This document shows, piece after piece, positions 5,606 to 13,477 of a stretch of DNA of 13,567 bases. The notes under the pieces are model-generated. The model ran no database searches and was not told the origin of the DNA. It saw only the letters and a program-made list of their open reading frames with translations. Each line of letters opens with the position of its first letter. Positions within the stretch are counted from its first letter, which is position 1. A program made the position numbers and the translations under genes. This stretch comes from Thermopetrobacter sp964430935 (GTDB taxonomy: Bacteria > Pseudomonadota > Alphaproteobacteria > Rhizobiales > Aestuariivirgaceae), in the NCBI GenBank assembly GCA_964430935.1, contig CAYSHK010000044.1, forward strand, positions 1-13,567. Reading direction: 5' to 3'.

Positions 5606-6034
5606 TCAGCTCTTGCTCTTGCGGCGCTGGCCGAGTCCCATCTTCTTGGCGAGTTCGGAACGCGCCTTCGCGTAGTTCGGCGCGACCATCGGATAATCCG
5701 GTGGCAGACCCCACTTCTCCCGGTATTCCTCCGGAGACATGTCGTAATGGGTGCGCAGGTGCCGCTTCAACGACTTGAATTTCTTGCCATCCTCCAGGCA
5801 GATGATGTAGTCCGGATGCACGGAGCGGCGTATCGGAACGGCGGGCTTCAGCTCTTCCTTCTTCTTCTCTTCGCCATCATTGGTGACGGCGCTGGAAAGC
5901 GCCTTGTAGACATCGTTGATGAGTGCCGGCAATTCGTTCGCCGGAACCGCGTTGTTGCCCACATAGGCAGCTACGATGTCGGCGGTGAGCTCGACCAGTT
6001 CGTTTCCGGCCGGTGTGTTGACTTCCTCGGTCAT
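5606..6034 (-). CDS. mucR: MucR/Ros family zinc-finger transcriptional regulator
   Basis: The 142-residue protein matches the MucR/Ros family end to end. The N-terminal helical oligomerisation region is ELTADIVAAYVGNNAVPANELPALI. The zinc finger spans about 79-96 (CLEDGKKFKSLKRHLRTHYDM), with C79, D82, H92 and H96 as the expected Cys-Asp-His-His ligands, followed by MSPEEYREKWGLPPDYPMVAPNYA. MucR proteins are H-NS-like repressors that bind AT-rich promoters and control exopolysaccharide, motility, virulence and cell-cycle genes. They often repress their own gene. Here mucR is preceded by the most AT-rich gap in the window, which suits autoregulation (inference). Several paralogues per genome are common, so the symbol denotes the family. 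Confidence 0.93.
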   Translation of the reverse strand: MTEEVNTPAGNELVELTADIVAAYVGNNAVPANELPALINDVYKALSSAVTNDGEEKKKEELKPAVPIRRSVHPDYIICLEDGKKFKSLKRHLRTHYDMSPEEYREKWGLPPDYPMVAPNYAKARSELAKKMGLGQRRKSKS

Positions 6035-6390
6035 GATTCTTCAGTACCTGTGTTTTTTCTGCCCCTGCAACAGAATCAGGCAAGATTGTGTTGCGAATAT
6101 GCCTGCCTGCTGCCCCTGATTTTCCATCACTCCAATCCCTTGCAAAAAAGCTACAAACCGGGATTTCTCTTGAGTGGCAAATTCAACTTCCCGGATTTAC
6201 CATGGGGAAGCGATGATTTGCATGCAACAATACCTATTCCGCAGAACAACGCGTGTCAAGTTGTTTAAAGAGGCGATACAGTCAAATTTTCTTCATGCTG
6301 CCAAACTGTGCTTTCCTGCACACACTGGAGAGTGTGGAATGCAATACAGAATGGCATTCTGTTATACGGGAGGTGTCTTCTTTCCTTCCG
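6035..6390. other. AT-rich intergenic region between ispE and mucR
   Basis: No convincing gene is seen in these 356 bases; open frames through it are short or are shadows of ispE. It is much more AT-rich than its surroundings. Contents: a direct repeat CTGCCCCTG at 6059-6067 and 6110-6118 in the mucR upstream region; hairpin CACACT-GGAG-AGTGTG at 6321-6336; and hairpin ACAGAAT-GGC-ATTCTGT at 6346-6362. It probably carries the mucR promoter with MucR-binding tracts, and perhaps the ispE 3' end or a small RNA. None of these is proven. Confidence 0.5.
6317..6362. repeat. Two tandem perfect hairpins downstream of ispE
   Basis: CACACT/AGTGTG (6321-6336, loop GGAG) extends with TGCA/TGCA flanks and a three-base bulge to 6317-6343. 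Three bases later ACAGAAT/ATTCTGT (6346-6362, loop GGC) follows. GAATGC (6337-6342) can also pair with GCATTC, giving an alternative fold. There is no T-run after them in either direction. Confidence 0.45.
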
Positions 6391-7293
6391 TCATCCCCCG
6401 AAGGCGTCACCATGTCCGAATCGCGCAGTCTCGACCCACCATCCGGGATGCGCGGAACGCAGCACGCGGGCCATTTCGGCGGCCTCCCGCGCCGTGCCCG
6501 CCAGGGCGAAGCAGGTGCCGCCCGAGCCGGACATGCGCGCCAGCCGTACGCCCGGCAGTCCGGCAAGGACCTCCAGGCAGTCGGCGATTTCGGGATGCAG
6601 TCCGCAGGCCGGCGCCTGCAGGTCGTTGTCCGTGCCGGCCAGTGCCGCCAGCACCTCTTCCGCGACACCGTGCCGCGCCGCCGCGGCCACCGGTCCGCAG
6701 GACCATCCCTCCTCCCGCACCGTCCCCGCCTCCAGCCCCAGAGCCGAGAACACCGCGGCGGTGGAGACGGGCACGCCGGGATTGACCAGCACGCCATGAA
6801 GTCGGGGGAACGCCTCCAGCGGTTCCACCTCCTCTCCGATTCCCCGCATGCGGCAGGCGCGGCCATCCAGACAGACGGGCACGTCCGCCCCGAGCGAGAG
6901 CGCCGGCCCGCGCAGTTCCTCGGCCGGAATGTCCGCTCCGAAAAGCCGGATCATGGCGCGCATCACGGCGGCGGCGTCCGCTGATCCTCCGCCGATGCCC
7001 GAGGCGACGGGCAGATTCTTCTCCAGCAGGATGCGGACGGGACCGAAGGTTTCCGGCCGGATTTCGGCCATCAGACGGGCGGCGCGCAGGGCGAGATTGG
7101 AGTCGTCGGCCGGCATCCCCCGCGCCGCGCGACCGGTGATCTCCAGCCCGAAATCGCCGGCCCGCTCCAGGCGCACCACATCGCCGACATCGGCGAAGAC
7201 GACAATGCTGTCCAGAAGATGGTATCCGTCGGCGCGGCGGCCGGTCACGCGAAGCGCGAGATTCACCTTTGCGGGCGCCCGTTCCTCGACCAT
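6391..7293 (-). CDS. ispE: 4-diphosphocytidyl-2-C-methyl-D-erythritol kinase
   Basis: IspE phosphorylates CDP-methylerythritol at the 2-position in the MEP pathway to isoprenoid precursors. The 300-residue GHMP kinase begins MVEERAPAKVNLALRVTGRR with the conserved K9. The ATP-binding glycine-rich loop PVASGIGGGSADAA is at 95-108, catalytic-type D137 is in SLGADVPVCL, and the late GHMP motif MSGSGGTCFAL is at 254-264. Start choice: ATG 7293 gives the usual short lead before APAK. ATG 7302 and GTG 7329 (GGGAGG 12 bases upstream) are possible and would add 3 or 12 residues. It follows the TPR gene by 73 bases on the same strand and probably ends that transcription unit. Confidence 0.95.
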   Translation of the reverse strand: MVEERAPAKVNLALRVTGRRADGYHLLDSIVVFADVGDVVRLERAGDFGLEITGRAARGMPADDSNLALRAARLMAEIRPETFGPVRILLEKNLPVASGIGGGSADAAAVMRAMIRLFGADIPAEELRGPALSLGADVPVCLDGRACRMRGIGEEVEPLEAFPRLHGVLVNPGVPVSTAAVFSALGLEAGTVREEGWSCGPVAAAARHGVAEEVLAALAGTDNDLQAPACGLHPEIADCLEVLAGLPGVRLARMSGSGGTCFALAGTAREAAEMARVLRSAHPGWWVETARFGHGDAFGG

Positions 7294-7366
7294 GGCATCC
7301 ATTCCGACGCACGCGGCCGGTCCGTCCACGGTCCGGAACGGCCTCCCGCGGTTCCGCGGCGCCCTC

Positions 7367-9157
7367 CTACTTTCCGCCCGTCTTCCCGTCCGCCGCGGTG
7401 TTCTTGGCGTCCGCGGTCCGCTCCTTGACCGGAACGTTCTCCCCCGAAGTTTCGTCGAGTCCGTGCTTGAGCTTGTACTCGATCTTCTTCAGGGTCTTCT
7501 CGTCGGGCTTGTTGTCCTTGGCGTGCTGCCACTGGAACCGCGCCTCCAGACGTCGCCCGACCTTCCAGTAGGCGTCGCCGAGATGGTCGTTGATGACCGG
7601 ATCCTCCGGCCGCAGCTCCACGGCCCGCTCCAGCTGCTTGACCGCGTCCTTGTAGCGTCCCAGCCGGTAGTAGGCCCAGCCCAGGCTGTCCACGATGTAG
7701 CCGTCGTTGGGCCGGGCGTCCACGGCCTTCTTCACCATCTTCAGGGCCTCGTCCAGATTCTTGCCCTGGTCGATCAGCGAATACCCCAGATAGTTCAGCA
7801 CCGACGGATGGTCCGGATTGAGCTTCAGGGCGAGCCGGAAATCCGCCTCCGCTTCCGGCCAGTTGCCGGACCGCTCGTTGGCTATGCCACGGAAATAGTA
7901 GATCATCCAGTGCCGCGGTTGCGGATCCCCCATGCGCGACAGCGCCTGCGTGTAGGCCTCCACGGCCTCCTTCCAGCGCTCGTGCGCGCGCAGGATGTTG
8001 CCCAGCGTCAGCCATGGCTTGTAGGCGTCGGGATGGCGGGCGGTCAGTTCCTTCAGCAGGGAAATGGCCTCGTCGGTCCGCTTCAGGTCGTCCAGCGCCA
8101 GTGCGATCTGGATCTGCGCGGCGGCATGGAGCGGATGGCTCTCCGGAATTTTCCGATAGGCCGCGATGGCCTGCTCGTACCGGCGCATCGTCTCGTAGAT
8201 CTCTCCCAGAAGCATCCACGCCACGTGGAAATCCGGCCGCATGCGCAGCGCCATCTGGGCGTAGACCAGCGCGATGTCGATGCTGCGCTCGTCGGTCAGG
8301 GCCGAAGCGAGCGAGAAGAGCGCCTCGGCCATGCCCTCCCTTGCGTCATGGACGATGGGTTCGGCCTTCCTCCCCTTCTCCAGGTTCTTCAGCTCGGCGC
8401 GGATCAGCGGATTTTCCGGGGCGTTGCCGAGAAAGGTCTCGTAGACCTTGCGGGCGTCGTCGATCTTGCCCTGCCGGCGCAGGAAGCTGCCGTAGGCCTG
8501 CGTGATCCGCAGGCTGCCCGAGACCTCCTTCCACGCGAGCGCGTAGAGCTTTTCGGCACGCGAGGGGGATCCCAGCATGTCGGCGATCAGGGCGCCGTGG
8601 AAATTGCGGAAGTTGGCGAACGATTCGTGCTTGTCGAGACGCTTCAGCTCCTTCATCGCGGCCGCCAGGTTCTTCTCCCCGGCACGCGTCCACGCCATCA
8701 GCAACCCGCCCGAAAGCTCGCCGACCGGCGTGTACGCGGATTTCTCGAAATGCTTGCGCGCCTCTTCGTAGCGGCCCGCCTGCGCCGCCTTCAGGCCGAG
8801 AACGATATGGGCGAGGCGCTGGCGCGGCTGTCCCTTGACGATGCGTCTCGCCAGCTCGTCCGCCTTGGCCCACTGCCCGGTCGAGGCGTAGAGCACGAAG
8901 GCGCGGTTGAGCAGCGAGGGATTGGCCGCGTCCATGCTGATGGTGGATTCGAAGAATCGCGCGGCGATGTCGTAGTCGCGCTGCCGGGCCGCCAGGCGTC
9001 CGGCGAGATAGCTGCCCGACAGCGACCCGCCGACCCATTTCTCCAGCACCTCCTCCTGACGCTTGCCGGCCGGGGCCGCCGCGGCTGCCGGCAGGGCCAG
9101 CGCGCATCCGAGGGCCGCTGCGAGAAGAAGACGGGAAGTCATCCGGGAATGGGTCAT
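7367..9157 (-). CDS. Exported tetratricopeptide-repeat protein
   Basis: 596 residues with a signal peptide (RLLLAAALGCALALPAAAAA, about residues 9-28), so it is predicted periplasmic or outer-membrane-associated. There is no lipobox cysteine near the cleavage site. The rest is TPR helix pairs. The clearest are in the second half: VAWMLLGEIYETMRRYEQAI, WLTLGNILRAHERWKEAVEAY, YFRGIANERSGNWPEAEADF, VLNYLGYSLIDQGKNLDEAL, VDSLGWAYYRLGRYKDAVKQ and INDHLGDAYWKVGRRLEARF. The last three are typical of a conserved alphaproteobacterial TPR family that I recall being encoded beside ispE. The C-terminal 40 residues are Lys/Glu/Thr-rich and probably disordered. Start 9157 has AAGAGG just upstream. The role is unknown; envelope scaffolding is a guess. 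Confidence 0.88.
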   Translation of the reverse strand: MTHSRMTSRLLLAAALGCALALPAAAAAPAGKRQEEVLEKWVGGSLSGSYLAGRLAARQRDYDIAARFFESTISMDAANPSLLNRAFVLYASTGQWAKADELARRIVKGQPRQRLAHIVLGLKAAQAGRYEEARKHFEKSAYTPVGELSGGLLMAWTRAGEKNLAAAMKELKRLDKHESFANFRNFHGALIADMLGSPSRAEKLYALAWKEVSGSLRITQAYGSFLRRQGKIDDARKVYETFLGNAPENPLIRAELKNLEKGRKAEPIVHDAREGMAEALFSLASALTDERSIDIALVYAQMALRMRPDFHVAWMLLGEIYETMRRYEQAIAAYRKIPESHPLHAAAQIQIALALDDLKRTDEAISLLKELTARHPDAYKPWLTLGNILRAHERWKEAVEAYTQALSRMGDPQPRHWMIYYFRGIANERSGNWPEAEADFRLALKLNPDHPSVLNYLGYSLIDQGKNLDEALKMVKKAVDARPNDGYIVDSLGWAYYRLGRYKDAVKQLERAVELRPEDPVINDHLGDAYWKVGRRLEARFQWQHAKDNKPDEKTLKKIEYKLKHGLDETSGENVPVKERTADAKNTAADGKTGGK

Positions 9158-9185
9158 TCGCCTCTTGTCTTTCCTGCTGATGCGT

Positions 9186-9293
9186 TCAACCGCCGGAATG
9201 CCGGCCGTAGCGGTTCTTGTAGCCTTTCGGAGCGACTTCCAGCAAGGTTTTCTCTCCCGGAACCATGGCGCTTTTGCATTGATTTTTTGTCAT
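9186..9293 (-). CDS. Possible 35-aa small ORF between ETF-QO and the TPR gene
   Basis: ATG 9293 opens 19 bases after the ETF-QO stop and closes at 9186, 28 bases before the TPR start, neatly filling the gap. The peptide starts MTKNQCKSAM and continues with a protein-like segment EKTLLEVAPKGYKNRYG. The second half has GC-rich third codon positions, like real genes here; the first third does not. The RBS is weak (a nearby GGA only). An internal ATG at 9266 would give 26 residues. I do not recognise the family. It could also be chance, since long open frames are easy in GC-rich DNA. Confidence 0.3.
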   Translation of the reverse strand: MTKNQCKSAMVPGEKTLLEVAPKGYKNRYGRHSGG

Positions 9294-9312
9294 GTTCCGG
9301 GCACCGGAAACG

Positions 9313-10962
9313 TCACATCCCGGAATAGTTCGGCCCCTCTCCGCCCTGCGGCGGCGTCCAGGTGATGTTCCGTGCCGGATCCTTGATGTCGCAGGTCTTG
9401 CAGTGGACGCAGTTCGCGGCGTTGATGCGGAAGACCTCCCGGCCGTCCTCCTCGACGATCTCGTACACCGCGGCGGGACAGTATCTCTGCGCCGGTTCCG
9501 CGTATTTCGGCAGGTTCCTCTCCAGCGGGACGGCGGGATCGGCAAGCTTCAGATGCACCGGCTGATCCTCCTCGTGGAAGACGTTGGCGAAGGACACCGA
9601 GGTCAGACGGTCGAAGGACAGCACTCCGTCCGGCTTCGGATAGGATATCCGCCGCGCCCGCGCGGCCTCCCGCAGCGTCTCGTGATCCGCCTTCGCGTGC
9701 CGCATTTCGCCGAACGGGTGGATGCCGAGCAGATGCGCCGCCCACATGTCCAGCCCTCCCAGCACGAGCCCGCCGAACAGCCCGTAGCGCGACAGCAGCG
9801 GCTTGACGTTCTTCACCTTGTCCAGTTCCTCCGCGATCCACGAATCGCGCACCGCCGCCCCGTATTCCTCCAGCACGTCGCCCCCGCGCCCCCGCTTCAG
9901 CGCCGCGACGGCGCTTTCCGCCGCCAGCATTCCGGATTTCATGGCGGTGTGCGAGCCCTTGATCCGCGGCAGGTTCATGAAACCGGCCGAAGCACCCGTC
10001 AGGACGCCGCCGGGGAAGGCCAGCCGCGGCACGGACTGCCATCCGCCCTCCGTCAGCGCCCGCGCGCCATAGGCGATGCGCCTGCCGCCCTCCAGCATCT
10101 CCGCCACCACCGGATGATGCTTGAAGCGCTGGAACTCCTCGTAGGGGCTGAGCCACGGGTTGTCGTAGTCCAGATGCGTGACGAAGCCCACCGCCGCGAT
10201 GCCGTCCTCCAGATGGTAGACGAAGCCGCCACCGCCGGTGCGCAGCCCCAGCGGCCAGCCCATGGAGTGCATGACGAAACCGGGCCGATGGCGCCCCGGC
10301 TCCAGCTCCCACAGCTCCTTGATGCCGAGTCCGTACTTCTGGGGCGGACGCCCCTCGTCCAGCCGGTGGCGCGCGATGATCTCCTTCGCCAGCGATCCAC
10401 GGGCGCCCTCCGCCACGATCACGTACCGCCCGTGCAGCTCCACGCCCGGTTCGTATTCCGGCTTCCTGCGTCCCTCGCGGTCGAGCCCCATCTCCCCGGC
10501 GACCACTCCACGGAGTCGTCCCGATTCGTCATGGATGGGACGGGAGGCGGCGAATCCGGGATAGATCTCCACTCCCATCTCCTCCGCACGCTCCGCCAGC
10601 CAGCGCACCAGATTTCCGAGGGAAGCGACCCGCATGCCCCGGTTGGAGAGGAACGGCGGCATGAGCGCATGGGGCATCCGCAGACCGCCCGCCGGTCCGA
10701 GAAGCCAGAACTCGTCCCGCGTCACCGGTACGCCCATGGGCGCTCCGCGCGCCTCCCAGTCCGGGATCAGCTCCGTCAGCGCGCGCGGATCGAGCACCGC
10801 GCCGGAGAGAATGTGCGCTCCCGGTTCGGATCCCTTCTCCAGAACGCAGATGGAGATGTCCGGATCGAGCTGCCGCGCCCGTATCGCGGCGGCAAGACCG
10901 GCGGGGCCGGCGCCGACGATCAGCAGGTCGTAGTCCATCCTCTCGCGTCCGGTCGTCTCCAT
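9313..10962 (-). CDS. etfD: Electron transfer flavoprotein-ubiquinone oxidoreductase
   Basis: The 549-residue enzyme moves electrons from reduced ETF to ubiquinone at the inner membrane, linking fatty-acid and amino-acid dehydrogenation to respiration. FAD binding is shown by DLLIVGAGPAGLAAAIRA (GxGxxG at about 17-22). The family segments GAHILSGAVLDPRAL and LPRIKGSHTAMKSGMLAAE are present. The C-terminal [4Fe-4S] ligands are C495, C518, C521 and C524 (RYCPAAVYE, NCVHCKTCDIKDP). The length is normal. ATG 10962 has a textbook AGGAGG seven bases upstream. The gene is divergent from the UDG gene, with 94 bp between them, and heads the minus-strand run towards the TPR gene and ispE. The symbol varies between annotations (etfD, ETF-QO). 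Confidence 0.95.
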   Translation of the reverse strand: METTGRERMDYDLLIVGAGPAGLAAAIRARQLDPDISICVLEKGSEPGAHILSGAVLDPRALTELIPDWEARGAPMGVPVTRDEFWLLGPAGGLRMPHALMPPFLSNRGMRVASLGNLVRWLAERAEEMGVEIYPGFAASRPIHDESGRLRGVVAGEMGLDREGRRKPEYEPGVELHGRYVIVAEGARGSLAKEIIARHRLDEGRPPQKYGLGIKELWELEPGRHRPGFVMHSMGWPLGLRTGGGGFVYHLEDGIAAVGFVTHLDYDNPWLSPYEEFQRFKHHPVVAEMLEGGRRIAYGARALTEGGWQSVPRLAFPGGVLTGASAGFMNLPRIKGSHTAMKSGMLAAESAVAALKRGRGGDVLEEYGAAVRDSWIAEELDKVKNVKPLLSRYGLFGGLVLGGLDMWAAHLLGIHPFGEMRHAKADHETLREAARARRISYPKPDGVLSFDRLTSVSFANVFHEEDQPVHLKLADPAVPLERNLPKYAEPAQRYCPAAVYEIVEEDGREVFRINAANCVHCKTCDIKDPARNITWTPPQGGEGPNYSGM

Positions 10963-10991
10963 GCGTGATCCTCCTGGTTCGGCCGGGGCAT

Positions 10992-11020
10992 TCTACATTC
11001 GCCCGGCTCCCTGTTATAGT
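10992..11020 (+). promoter_or_regulatory. Sigma-70-type promoter for the UDG gene
   Basis: TCTACA (10992-10997, four of six) and TATAGT (11015-11020, five of six) are separated by exactly 17 bases, 37 bases before the chosen start at 11057. It lies in the 94-bp gap between two divergent genes. Confidence 0.45.
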
Positions 11021-11056
11021 GCTGCGAATGGCGAAGTCCGGAAGGGAAGGACGGAA

Positions 11057-11902
11057 ATGACCGGCGGACGCGACATGGACGCCGAGCTGGCCGCAAGGCT
11101 GCTGGAATGGCAGGTGGAGATGGGAGCGGACGAGGCCGTCCTCGACGCCCCCCTCGACCGTCTCTCGCCACCTCCCGGGACGACCGCCCCCTCCGCGCCG
11201 GCGGAGCGGACGTCTCCGCCGGCCGCCGCCGTGTCCGCGCAGCCCCCCACACCGCCCGCCGCGGAGCGGGCGTCCCCCGCCGTCGCCGAACAGGCCCGGC
11301 GGGCCGCGGAATGCGCGACTCTGGAGGAGATCCGCGCCGCGCTGGACGCCATGAAGGATTTTCCGCTCCGCCGGACGGCCACGCACACCGTGCACACCGA
11401 CGGCCATCCGCACGCCCGCGTGATGCTGATCGGCGAAGCTCCGGGGCGCGACGAGGACCGGCTGGGCCGTCCCTTCGTCGGGCGCTCCGGCCAGCTTCTG
11501 GACCGGATGCTCGCGGCCATCGGCCTGGATCGCGGATCGGAGGATCCAGAAAAGGCGGTGCTCATCTCCAACGTCATCTTCTGGCGCCCGCCGGGCAACC
11601 GCAAGCCCACGGAGGCCGAGGCCGCCCACTGCCTGCCCTGGCTGATCCGCACCATCGAGCTCGTGCGCCCGGAGGTCATCGTCTGCCTCGGCGCGACCCC
11701 GGCCCAGCGCCTGACGGGGCGCACCCAGGGCATCCTCAAGCTGCGCGGCAACTGGCTGGAATACGAACTCGGCGAGCGCCGCATTCCGCTCCTGCCGACG
11801 CTCCATCCGGCCTATCTGCTGCGCCAGCCGGTCCAGAAACGCCTCGCCTGGCGCGACTTCCTGAGCCTGAAACTCCGCCTCGCCGAACTGCGCGACGGCT
11901 GA
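11057..11902 (+). CDS. Uracil-DNA glycosylase, family 4-like
   Basis: Removes uracil from DNA to start base-excision repair. The 281-residue protein has an N-terminal helix, then a Pro/Ala/Ser-rich linker (about 36-78), then the UDG fold. Motif A is MLIGEAPGRDEDRLGRPFVG (123-142). SNVIFWRPPGNRKPTEAEAAHC (171-192) and motif B LHPAYLLR (249-256) follow. The [4Fe-4S] ligands of canonical family 4 appear largely lost: DFPLR (F102) stands where a cysteine is usual, W176 replaces the cysteine of CRPPGNR, and only C192 matches. Start 11057 follows GGAAGG; the ATG at 10961 would overlap the ETF-QO start codon and is unlikely. The family assignment is firm, but the exact subfamily is not. Confidence 0.9.
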   Translation: MTGGRDMDAELAARLLEWQVEMGADEAVLDAPLDRLSPPPGTTAPSAPAERTSPPAAAVSAQPPTPPAAERASPAVAEQARRAAECATLEEIRAALDAMKDFPLRRTATHTVHTDGHPHARVMLIGEAPGRDEDRLGRPFVGRSGQLLDRMLAAIGLDRGSEDPEKAVLISNVIFWRPPGNRKPTEAEAAHCLPWLIRTIELVRPEVIVCLGATPAQRLTGRTQGILKLRGNWLEYELGERRIPLLPTLHPAYLLRQPVQKRLAWRDFLSLKLRLAELRDG

Positions 11903-12024
11903 CCCGCGGGGAAACCATGCCGCCGCGGAACCACCGGACGTGCCTCCGGAAATCCGGCGCCCCGGCGGGTCCTTGCGGCCGCCTCCTGCAGGCGCTACCC
12001 TGGCGACAGGGAGCGAAAACGGCC

Positions 12025-12780
12025 ATGCGCATCCTTCTGGCGATACTTCTCGTCCTCACCTCCGCACCGCACCTGCGGGCGGCGATGGTGGCCGATTTCC
12101 GCAATCTCGGCTTCTCGCCGGACGGCCGCCATTTCGCCTTCATGGAATACGGCGTGCAGGACGGATCGGGTTTCCCCTTCGCCAACATCTTCGTCATCGA
12201 CCTGGACCGCGACGCATGGGCCGGACCGCCCGTGCGCGTGCTGCTGGAGAAGGAGGCCCGGGACGCCCGCGAGGCCATGCGGGCCGCTCTGCGCCGGGCC
12301 GCTCCCACTCTGGAACGGGCGGGAATCTCGCCCCTGCTGACGGGCCGGGAGCTGTTCCACGCACCGCCGACGGAAGGGACGGGGCCGGCCATCACCGCCA
12401 CCTTCTCCGGCTGGCCGTGGCAACGGAGCGATCCGCGCTGGCGCCATGTCCTCCGGCTGTCCACCTTTCCCCTTCCGGGCGGCGACTGCGATCCCCATGC
12501 GACGGAGGGAGCGCGTGGCTTCGCCCTGGATGCGCGCACGGGAACCACGGCGGGGTTCGTGCGCCTGTACACCGACCGCAGGGTGCCGCCATCCCGCCAC
12601 TGTCCGACCGTCTATGCCATCGACCGGGTGATCCGGTACATGCCGCCCCGCGACGCCTCCCGCGACACCGCCGTGCGCGACGTTGCCGTCATCCGCTACG
12701 GCTATCCCGCCTTCGAGGGGCTGGACGAACGCTATCTCGCCGTTCCCCTGGCGTTGCCGGAACCGCGGAAGGGGCGCTGA
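12025..12780 (+). CDS. DUF2259 predicted secreted protein
   Basis: 251 residues. A signal peptide (MRILLAILLVLTSAPHLRAA, cleavage near residue 19-20) precedes the DUF2259 signature: DFRNLGFSPDGRHFAFMEYG, VQDGSGFPFANIFVIDLDRD, resembling the first blade of a beta-propeller-like fold. Later parts (GFALDARTG, VIRYGYPAFEGLDERYLAVP) also suit the family. It is periplasmic with unknown function. The RBS before ATG 12025 is GGGAG, rather far (about 11 bases). An ATG at 11917 would add 36 residues before the signal peptide, which argues against it. It follows the UDG stop by 122 bases on the same strand; whether they share a transcript is unclear. Confidence 0.82.
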   Translation: MRILLAILLVLTSAPHLRAAMVADFRNLGFSPDGRHFAFMEYGVQDGSGFPFANIFVIDLDRDAWAGPPVRVLLEKEARDAREAMRAALRRAAPTLERAGISPLLTGRELFHAPPTEGTGPAITATFSGWPWQRSDPRWRHVLRLSTFPLPGGDCDPHATEGARGFALDARTGTTAGFVRLYTDRRVPPSRHCPTVYAIDRVIRYMPPRDASRDTAVRDVAVIRYGYPAFEGLDERYLAVPLALPEPRKGR

Positions 12781-12931
12781 GCCCCCTGCTCCGCCTTCAT
12801 CCCTCCGGGCACGCGCCATCCGGCATGCCATCGCGAAGCGTCCCGCGACGGACCGCATCGGGAAACGCCCTCTGGAACGGCGGCGCGGGGCATGATACCC
12901 ATGGCGGCGGTTGAGGAATCGGGAGGAAACC

Positions 12932-13477
12932 ATGCCTTGCGCACATGGAGACGACAGGGAGTTCATTCCCCTCGGCATAGCCGTCATGACCGTGTCCGAC
13001 ACCCGTTCCATCGAGGACGACAGGTCCGGCAGTGTGCTCGTCGAGCGCATCGGGAAGGCCGGTCACAGGGTGGCGGCGCGCGAGATCGTCATCGACGACG
13101 AGAAGCTGATCCGCGACCAGCTCCAGAAATGGCTGGCGCAGGACGACGTGGACGTCATCATCACCACCGGCGGCACCGGCCTGACCGGGCGCGACGTCAC
13201 GATCGAGGCCGCGCGCAGCGTCTTCGAGAAGGAGATCGAGGGGTTCCAGATCGCCTTCTTCCTCGTCTCGTGGCCGAAGATCGGCACCTCCGCCATGCAG
13301 TCGCGCGCCACGGGCGGCGTGGCCGGCGGCAAGTACATCTTCTGCCTCCCCGGCTCTCCCGGTGCCTGCAAGGACGGATGGGACGAACTGCTGGTCAAGC
13401 AGCTCGACTACCGCCAGAAGCCCTGCAACTTCGTGGAGATCATGCCCCGCCTGGACGAACATCTGCGGCGGAAGTGA
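12932..13477 (+). CDS. moaB: Molybdenum cofactor biosynthesis protein MoaB (MogA-like fold)
   Basis: The 181-residue MoCF-biosynthesis-domain protein starts at ATG 12932 with GGGAGGA six bases upstream. Motifs are IAVMTVSDTRSIEDDRSG (16-33), the molybdopterin-binding loop TTGGTGLTGRDVTIEAA (78-94), IGTSAMQSRATGGVAGGKYIFCLPGSPGAC (117-146) and the alphaproteobacterial tail KPCNFVEIMPRLDEH. Family members bind molybdopterin and, in active forms, adenylylate it before molybdenum insertion; E. coli MoaB is thought to be redundant or inactive. In the loop, isoleucine stands where proline is usual (DVTIEA rather than DVTPEA). An upstream TTG (12911) is unlikely. The 151 bp before the gene show no clear promoter. 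Confidence 0.93.
   Translation: MPCAHGDDREFIPLGIAVMTVSDTRSIEDDRSGSVLVERIGKAGHRVAAREIVIDDEKLIRDQLQKWLAQDDVDVIITTGGTGLTGRDVTIEAARSVFEKEIEGFQIAFFLVSWPKIGTSAMQSRATGGVAGGKYIFCLPGSPGACKDGWDELLVKQLDYRQKPCNFVEIMPRLDEHLRRK

Noticed and set aside
6174..6390. Coding potential on the + strand of the ispE/mucR gap
   Set aside because: The frame continues straight into ispE antisense, has no clear RBS and has no recognisable motif.
6848..9328. 826-codon open frame on the + strand
   Set aside because: It runs antisense through ispE and the TPR gene, both strongly supported by motifs. Its composition is low-complexity Arg/Leu/Val typical of antisense frames in GC-rich DNA.
9292..10968. 558-codon open frame on the + strand
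   Set aside because: It is antisense to ETF-QO, which has clear FAD and Fe-S motifs. No family motif is seen in the shadow.
10529..11806. 425-codon minus-strand frame spanning the ETF-QO start and UDG
   Set aside because: It overlaps two well-supported genes and the intergenic promoter, and shows only Arg/Gly-rich shadow sequence.
11107..12024. N-terminal extension of the DUF2259 frame through the UDG gene
   Set aside because: The upstream part is the +1 shadow of UDG. The signal peptide at 12025 marks the real start.
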